Assembly (NCBI GenBank): GCA_041624375.1 | Contig: JBFJVD010000137.1 | Coordinates: forward strand, 1-7,956 | Source of the DNA: JBFJVD01 sp041624375 | GTDB lineage: Bacteria; Chloroflexota; Anaerolineae; Anaerolineales; E44-bin32 | Reading direction: 5' to 3' | Length of the DNA: 7,956 nt | Shown here: positions 3,806 to 7,956 of the stretch, piece after piece | Position numbering within the stretch: the stretch's first letter is position 1 | How the letters are laid out: each line of letters begins with the position of its first letter | Notes under the pieces: model-generated | What the model was told of the DNA's origin: nothing | Seen by the model: the letters and a program-made list of their open reading frames with translations, nothing else | The model's database searches: none | Made by a program: the position numbers and the translations under genes

Positions 3806-4939
3806 ATGAAGGTCTCCTGCTTGCAAGAGAACCTGGCGCGCGGTTTGAGCGTGGTCTCGCGTGCGGTCGCCCCGCGCAGCACCTTGCCGGTGCTGAGCAA
3901 CGTGCTCGTCGCCACCGACGACGGCCGCCTGCGCCTGAGCGCCACCAACCTCGAAATGGGCATCACCTGCTGGATCGGAGCCAAAATTGAGGAGGAAGGC
4001 TCGACCACCGTCCCGGCGCGCACCTTCACCGATCTGGTCAATACGCTCCCCAGCGATCAGGTGAGCATGGAGTTGAACGTCCGGACCCTTTCACTGAACG
4101 TACGCGCCGGTCCGTTCAACAACGACATCAAATGCATCGACGCACAGGAATTCCCGCCGCTCCCTCCGGTCGATCTGGACGACGGCCTGACGCTCGATGC
4201 CGACGATCTGAAAGAAATGGTTGCCCAGGTCGCCTTCGCCGCTTCCACCGACGACGCCCGGCCCGTGCTCACCGGTGTCCTGCTCGAGATCGACGGCGAC
4301 GAGCTGTCGCTGGCCTCAGCGGACGGATTCCGCCTTTCATTCCGCACGGCGCAGCTCCCCAAGTCTGCCCCGGCTTCCGTGCGGGCGATCATCCCAGCGC
4401 GCGCCCTCACCGAGCTGGCCCGCATCGTCAGCGACGGCGATGAACCGATCACGATGCACCTGCCGCCGAACCGCGGCCAGGTGATCTTCCGCAGCGAGAA
4501 CATCGAGCTGGTATCGCAGCTCATCGAAGGCGCGTTCCCGGACATCAAGGCCGTCATCCCCAACGGTCACGCCACGCGTACCGTGCTGCCCACCGGCTCC
4601 TTCCTGAAGGCATGCAAGGCGGCCGATATCTTCGCCCGCGAGGCGGCGCACTCGGCGCGGCTGCGCATCACGCCGGGCAGTGAGCTCGAACCCGGCACGC
4701 TGGAAGTCACCGCCACCTCCGCCGAGACCGGCTCGAACGAAACCGTCGTCGACGCCACCGTCGAAGGTGATCCGATCGAGATCGCCTTCAACGTCCGGTT
4801 CCTGGTCGACGTGCTCAGCGTGATTGATACACCCAACGTCGCCCTGGAGACCACCAGCTCGGCCTCCCCGGGCGTGATCCGCTCGGTCGGGCGCGACGAC
4901 TTTCTCCACGTCATCATGCCGATGCACCTGGGACGTTGA
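3806..4939 (+). CDS. dnaN: DNA polymerase III subunit beta (sliding clamp)
   Basis: This 377-aa protein has the three tandem clamp domains (about 1-125, 126-250, 251-377) and the usual family length. Landmarks are SRAVAPRSTLPVLSNVL (18-34), FPPLP (116-120), STDDARPVLTGVLLE (147-161), ASADGFRLS (170-178), LIEGAFPD (239-246), NVRFLVDVL (329-337) and the C-terminal VIMPMHL (369-375), close to the MPMRL typical of clamps that line the partner-binding pocket. The clamp dimer encircles DNA and tethers polymerase III and repair proteins. ATG 3806 is chosen because homologs start M-K-V/F; a weak GAGG lies 11 nt upstream, and the longer open frame (from 3638) would cover the VanZ 3' end. The promoter at 3730-3758 and the terminator at 4967-4995 make it monocistronic. 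The usual neighbours dnaA and recF are not here. Confidence 0.97.
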   Translation: MKVSCLQENLARGLSVVSRAVAPRSTLPVLSNVLVATDDGRLRLSATNLEMGITCWIGAKIEEEGSTTVPARTFTDLVNTLPSDQVSMELNVRTLSLNVRAGPFNNDIKCIDAQEFPPLPPVDLDDGLTLDADDLKEMVAQVAFAASTDDARPVLTGVLLEIDGDELSLASADGFRLSFRTAQLPKSAPASVRAIIPARALTELARIVSDGDEPITMHLPPNRGQVIFRSENIELVSQLIEGAFPDIKAVIPNGHATRTVLPTGSFLKACKAADIFAREAAHSARLRITPGSELEPGTLEVTATSAETGSNETVVDATVEGDPIEIAFNVRFLVDVLSVIDTPNVALETTSSASPGVIRSVGRDDFLHVIMPMHLGR

Positions 4940-4966
4940 CGGCGTTCCCTCATTTCCGACGATCCC

Positions 4967-4995
4967 ACACGGGCGCCGCCGCGCGCCCGTGTTTT
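4967..4995 (+). terminator. Rho-independent terminator of dnaN
   Basis: A perfect 10-bp stem with arms ACACGGGCGC (4967-4976) and GCGCCCGTGT (4983-4992) closes a 6-nt loop and is followed by TTTT (4992-4995, the first T shared with the stem). It begins 28 nt after the dnaN stop and precedes the acetyltransferase start by 42 nt. Confidence 0.9.
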
Positions 4996-5036
4996 CATGC
5001 GCCAGGATCCGTCTGCTGAGCCGTGCGAGGGGCGAG

Positions 5037-5519
5037 ATGGGTGAACCGCAGGCGTTGGTGGTTATTCGTCCGGCCGCGCCGGCGGACGCCACCGGATTGG
5101 CGGCTCTCGCCGGCCAGCTCGGCTACCCGACAACGGCCGAGCAGGGAGCCCAGCGGCTGCGCTCGATCCTGAGCCAGCCGACCCACCAGGTCTTCGTCGC
5201 CGAGGTCGACGGCCGGCTGGCGGGCTGGGTGCACGCCTACCTGCGGGACCTGCTGGTGAGCGAGCGCCACGCGCACATCGGGGGGCTGGTCGTCAGCGCC
5301 GAGCACCGCAGCCGGGGCGTGGGGCGCCGCCTGATGGGCGCGATCGAAGCCTGGGGGGCGGCCATGGGCGCCCAATTCATTGACCTACGCTCGAATGTCG
5401 TGCGTCGCGACGCACACCGCTTCTACCAGTCGCTTGGCTACAAACGCGTGAAGACCTCGGCAGCTTACCAGAAAGCTGTGCAAGCTGACACCCCGACCGG
5501 GCAGCGCGAGCGCGAGTAA
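5037..5519 (+). CDS. GNAT family N-acetyltransferase
   Basis: This 160-aa protein has the GNAT acyl-CoA fold. An N-terminal strand VVIRPAAPADATGLAALAGQL (8-28) leads to a central strand HQVFVAEVDGRLAGWV (50-65) and motif A GLVVSAEHRSRGVGRRLM (83-100), with the pyrophosphate-binding R91-x-x-G94-x-G96. Motif B is AHRFYQSLGYKR (126-137). Acetyl-CoA is the expected donor; the acceptor cannot be read from sequence. Similarity to aminoglycoside-type and ribosomal-protein-type acetyltransferases is generic and should not be read as resistance. ATG 5037 is chosen because GAGGGG lies 4 nt upstream; the longer frame from GTG 4989 begins inside the dnaN terminator. The charged tail (TPTGQRERE) is probably disordered. 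The PPDK_N-like gene starts 39 nt later with no obvious promoter of its own, so the two are likely co-transcribed. Confidence 0.9.
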   Translation: MGEPQALVVIRPAAPADATGLAALAGQLGYPTTAEQGAQRLRSILSQPTHQVFVAEVDGRLAGWVHAYLRDLLVSERHAHIGGLVVSAEHRSRGVGRRLMGAIEAWGAAMGAQFIDLRSNVVRRDAHRFYQSLGYKRVKTSAAYQKAVQADTPTGQRERE

Positions 5520-5558
5520 AATACGGCCAGCCGGCGTAGCTGCAATCTGGATCATGCG

Positions 5559-7931
5559 ATGGTTTTCGACCCGACTTCATTCCCGAAAGTCCTCACGCTC
5601 TACTTGGAACTCTCGCAGTATCCGATTCTTGCGCCGCGCATCCGCTCCCGCATGCGCAAGGAGCTCTTCGCCAAGGGTGTGATCAGCGCCGAGGCGTTCG
5701 AGGAAGAGGTCCGCGAGAAGGCGATTCAGTCCCAGCAGCGCGAGGGGTTGGAGGATCCGATCGGGCAGGAACCCCCCGAAGTTTGGACCCGGCGGGTCTC
5801 CATTATTCGGGACCAGCTGACCGACTTCTACTTCGCCTACAACCTGCCGCACGAACGCTTCGAAGCCATCGCCCGCCAGGTGCTCACCGAGCGCCTGCCT
5901 TCGCAGGACGTGGTGCTCTCGTTCCACCCCGAGCTGGCGCCCTGGGACATGCTCTTCTCCCAGGGGGAATCCTACGAAGCGCTCCCGCCCGAGAAACGCA
6001 ATCAGGTTGAACACCACCTGCAGGAAATCAAGGTGGTGCTGATCAAGGCGATGATCAGCGACCACCTGAAGTACCTGGGTATCGCCAAGCGCTGGTTCGA
6101 CGTCAGCGACCTGAACCGCATCCGCGAGCGCCGCATCGGGCGCGGCAAGATCGGCGGCAAGGCCGCCGGCGTAATGCTGGCAGAGTGCGTCCTGCGCAAG
6201 TCCGCCGAGCCGGAGCTGCTCGAACGGCTGCGCATCCCACGCTCCTGGTTCGTCGGCGCCGACCTGTTCTACCAGTACACCCAGCTCAACGGGCTGCTCG
6301 ATTACGCCAACCAGAAGTACCGCAATGAAGACGACATCCGAGAATACTACCCCTCGATCGTTGACGCTTTCATGAGCGGCAGCTTCCCCGAAGAGGTGGT
6401 CGATGGACTCAAGCGCATCCTGGAAGAGGCCGGCGACGCACCGCTCATCGTCCGCTCCTCCAGCCTGCTGGAAGACTCCTTCGGCACCTCGTTCGCCGGG
6501 AAGTACGAGAGCTACTTCTGCCCCAACCAGCAGTCGCCCATGGAGAATCTGAGCCAGCTGCTTGACGCCATCCGCCGGGTGTACGCCGGCGTCTACAACC
6601 CGGATGTGCTGCTCTACCGGCGGCGCATGGGTCTGGTGGATTATGACGAGCGCATGGCTATCCTGATCCAGGAGGTCCAGGGCCGAACCGTCGGGCGCTA
6701 CTACCTGCCGGACGCCGCCGGGGTTGCCTTCTCCCGCAATCAGTTCACCTGGAGCCCGCGCATCGATCGCGCCGCCGGGTTCATGCGGCTGGTCTGGGGA
6801 CTCGGCACCCGGGCGGTGGAGACCATCGGCGGAGACTACCCGCGTCTGGTCGCCCTGAGCCATCCAAACCTGCGACCCGAATCGGACCCGAAGGAGATCC
6901 GCCGCTATTCGCAGCACAAGGTGGATGTGATCGACCTCGAGGGAAATACGTTCGACACCCTGAATGTGGACGAAGTGCTGGCGGCCTCGCCGCCCTACCT
7001 CCGCTGGATGGCCCAGTATTACCAAGAAGGCGACCTGCGCGATCTCGTCAGCCGCCCACTCAACCTGGATCCGGATTCGATTGTGGTGACATTCGACGCC
7101 CTGCTGCGTCGCACCGAGTTCCCTGGCCTCATCCAACAGGCGCTGAAGACCCTCGAGACAGCCTACCTGGGTCCGGTCGATGTCGAGTTCGCGCTGACGC
7201 TGGAGGACGGCGACGGCGCATCCCCCAGAGCGAACCTCCACCTCCTGCAGTGCCGGCCGCAAAGCCGGCTGCAAACGGAGGAAGAAGTCGAGCTGCCGCA
7301 AGAGCTGTCGCAGGAAGACATCATCTTTGTCGTTCGCCGGCTGGTCCCGGATGGGCGCATCTTGAACGTTCGCTATGTCGTCTACGTGAACGAGTCCGGC
7401 TATGCCTCGCTGAAGGGGACCGCGGAGCGCAAGCTACTGGCCGGGCTTATCGGCCGCCTCAACAAGCGCCTCGAGAATGAACGTTACATCCTGATTGGGC
7501 CGGGCCGCTGGGGAAGCGTCAACCCCGAGCTCGGTGTCCCGGTCACCTACGGGGATATCTACCACGCCCGCGCCTTGATCGAGCTCTTCAGCGAGGACAC
7601 CACCCCCGAGCCGTCTTACGGCACACACTTCTTCCAGGACCTGGTCGAGGCCCAGATCTACCCGCTTGCGCTGGGGCTCCAGGATCCGGGGGCTGTCTTC
7701 AATCACGCTTTTTTCGAAAGCTCGCCCAATGTGCTGGCCAAATTGATCCCCGAAGCTGGCCCAATGCAAGGCCTGGTGCACGTGATCGATGTCCCCGCCA
7801 GCGCCGCCGGTGCCCACCTTGAGGTGGTGATGAACGGGGAGGCTGAGACGGGCATCGCTTATTTGAGGCGCGGCAGTTGGGCAGAGGAACGCTCGCGGCA
7901 GCGGCAGGCTACAACCACCGAAGGCCGCTGA
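5559..7931 (+). CDS. PEP/pyruvate-binding (PPDK_N) domain protein lacking the phosphohistidine and PEP domains
   Basis: This 790-aa soluble protein contains an N-terminal alpha-helical region of no recognised family (1-185) and an ATP-grasp domain of the pyruvate phosphate dikinase/PEP synthase type (about 190-570). The domain shows GKIGGKAAGVMLAE (196-209), IVRSSSLLEDSFGTSFAGKY (297-316), a central QEVQGR (371-376), DVEFAL (541-546) and LLQCRP (562-567). A C-terminal domain (about 585-760) carries ILIGPGRWGS (644-653), LGVPVTYGDI (658-667) and SYGTHFFQDLVEAQIY (686-701). PEP synthase and PPDK also need a swivelling GGxxSHAAIxAR histidine domain and a TIM-barrel PEP site; neither is seen, so it should not be called PEP synthase. 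It probably binds ATP; substrate and reaction are unknown. ATG 5559 has a poor ribosome site; coupling to the upstream acetyltransferase gene is likely. The tail after 770 is basic and low-complexity. Confidence 0.85.
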   Translation: MVFDPTSFPKVLTLYLELSQYPILAPRIRSRMRKELFAKGVISAEAFEEEVREKAIQSQQREGLEDPIGQEPPEVWTRRVSIIRDQLTDFYFAYNLPHERFEAIARQVLTERLPSQDVVLSFHPELAPWDMLFSQGESYEALPPEKRNQVEHHLQEIKVVLIKAMISDHLKYLGIAKRWFDVSDLNRIRERRIGRGKIGGKAAGVMLAECVLRKSAEPELLERLRIPRSWFVGADLFYQYTQLNGLLDYANQKYRNEDDIREYYPSIVDAFMSGSFPEEVVDGLKRILEEAGDAPLIVRSSSLLEDSFGTSFAGKYESYFCPNQQSPMENLSQLLDAIRRVYAGVYNPDVLLYRRRMGLVDYDERMAILIQEVQGRTVGRYYLPDAAGVAFSRNQFTWSPRIDRAAGFMRLVWGLGTRAVETIGGDYPRLVALSHPNLRPESDPKEIRRYSQHKVDVIDLEGNTFDTLNVDEVLAASPPYLRWMAQYYQEGDLRDLVSRPLNLDPDSIVVTFDALLRRTEFPGLIQQALKTLETAYLGPVDVEFALTLEDGDGASPRANLHLLQCRPQSRLQTEEEVELPQELSQEDIIFVVRRLVPDGRILNVRYVVYVNESGYASLKGTAERKLLAGLIGRLNKRLENERYILIGPGRWGSVNPELGVPVTYGDIYHARALIELFSEDTTPEPSYGTHFFQDLVEAQIYPLALGLQDPGAVFNHAFFESSPNVLAKLIPEAGPMQGLVHVIDVPASAAGAHLEVVMNGEAETGIAYLRRGSWAEERSRQRQATTTEGR

Positions 7932-7956
7932 TCTCCGGCTGACTCGACGGCCGCCA

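Noticed and set aside
3244..4041. 265-codon minus-strand frame across vanZ and the start of dnaN
   Set aside because: Shadow of two real plus-strand genes and their intergenic region; no motif, no ribosome site.
5577..7301. 574-codon minus-strand open frame opposite the PPDK_N-like gene
   Set aside because: The plus strand has an intact 790-aa protein with ATP-grasp motifs. The antisense frame has only compositional bias and no domains.
1..7956. CRISPR arrays, tRNA or rRNA genes, insertion sequences, integrases
   Set aside because: No regularly spaced repeats, no RNA-gene signatures and no transposase or integrase reading were seen on either strand.

Overview
The window is GC-rich bacterial DNA, about two thirds G+C by eye, except for a visibly lower-GC patch at about 890-1980. 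The gene set is a beta clamp outside a dnaA-recF cluster, a soluble GAF histidine kinase, a VanZ-like membrane protein, and an orphan protein with a pyruvate phosphate dikinase ATP-binding domain. Several -10 boxes sit 4-7 nt upstream of start codons. Together this suggests a Chloroflexota (Anaerolineae-like) genome. That assignment is inferred from gene content and is not proven.

Layout. Positions 1-783 (+) hold the C-terminal half of a UPF0173 metallo-beta-lactamase-fold hydrolase, cut by the window edge. It is followed by a broken locus in which the first ~37 codons of a dapA-family gene run, out of frame, into the C-terminal half of a second UPF0173 hydrolase. Positions 802-832 hold a strong hairpin terminator between convergent units. 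Positions 887-1559 (-) hold a HigB/HigA-type (Gp49-like toxin, XRE antitoxin) operon, with a perfect palindrome between its -35 and -10. Positions 1560-1979 are a gene-poor, lower-GC stretch containing the toxin promoter, small hairpins and a possible decayed antitoxin fragment.

Positions 1980-3239 (-) encode the GAF-HisKA-HATPase kinase. A 64-bp divergent promoter region separates it from the VanZ-like gene at 3304-3705 (+). Both divergent genes look leaderless. dnaN (3806-4939, +) follows with its own promoter and a textbook terminator. A GNAT acetyltransferase (5037-5519) and the 790-aa PPDK_N-type protein (5559-7931) then lie 39 nt apart and are probably co-transcribed. The window ends 25 nt after the last stop.

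The kinase, VanZ, dnaN, GNAT and PPDK_N-like genes look intact and chromosomal. The first 2 kb looks like accessory or eroding DNA: a duplicated hydrolase, a deletion chimera and a toxin-antitoxin module of different base composition. The best candidate for undescribed biology is the 790-aa protein. It keeps the ATP-grasp half of a PEP-synthase-type enzyme but lacks recognisable phosphohistidine and PEP-barrel domains, and it carries a distinctive C-terminal domain instead.
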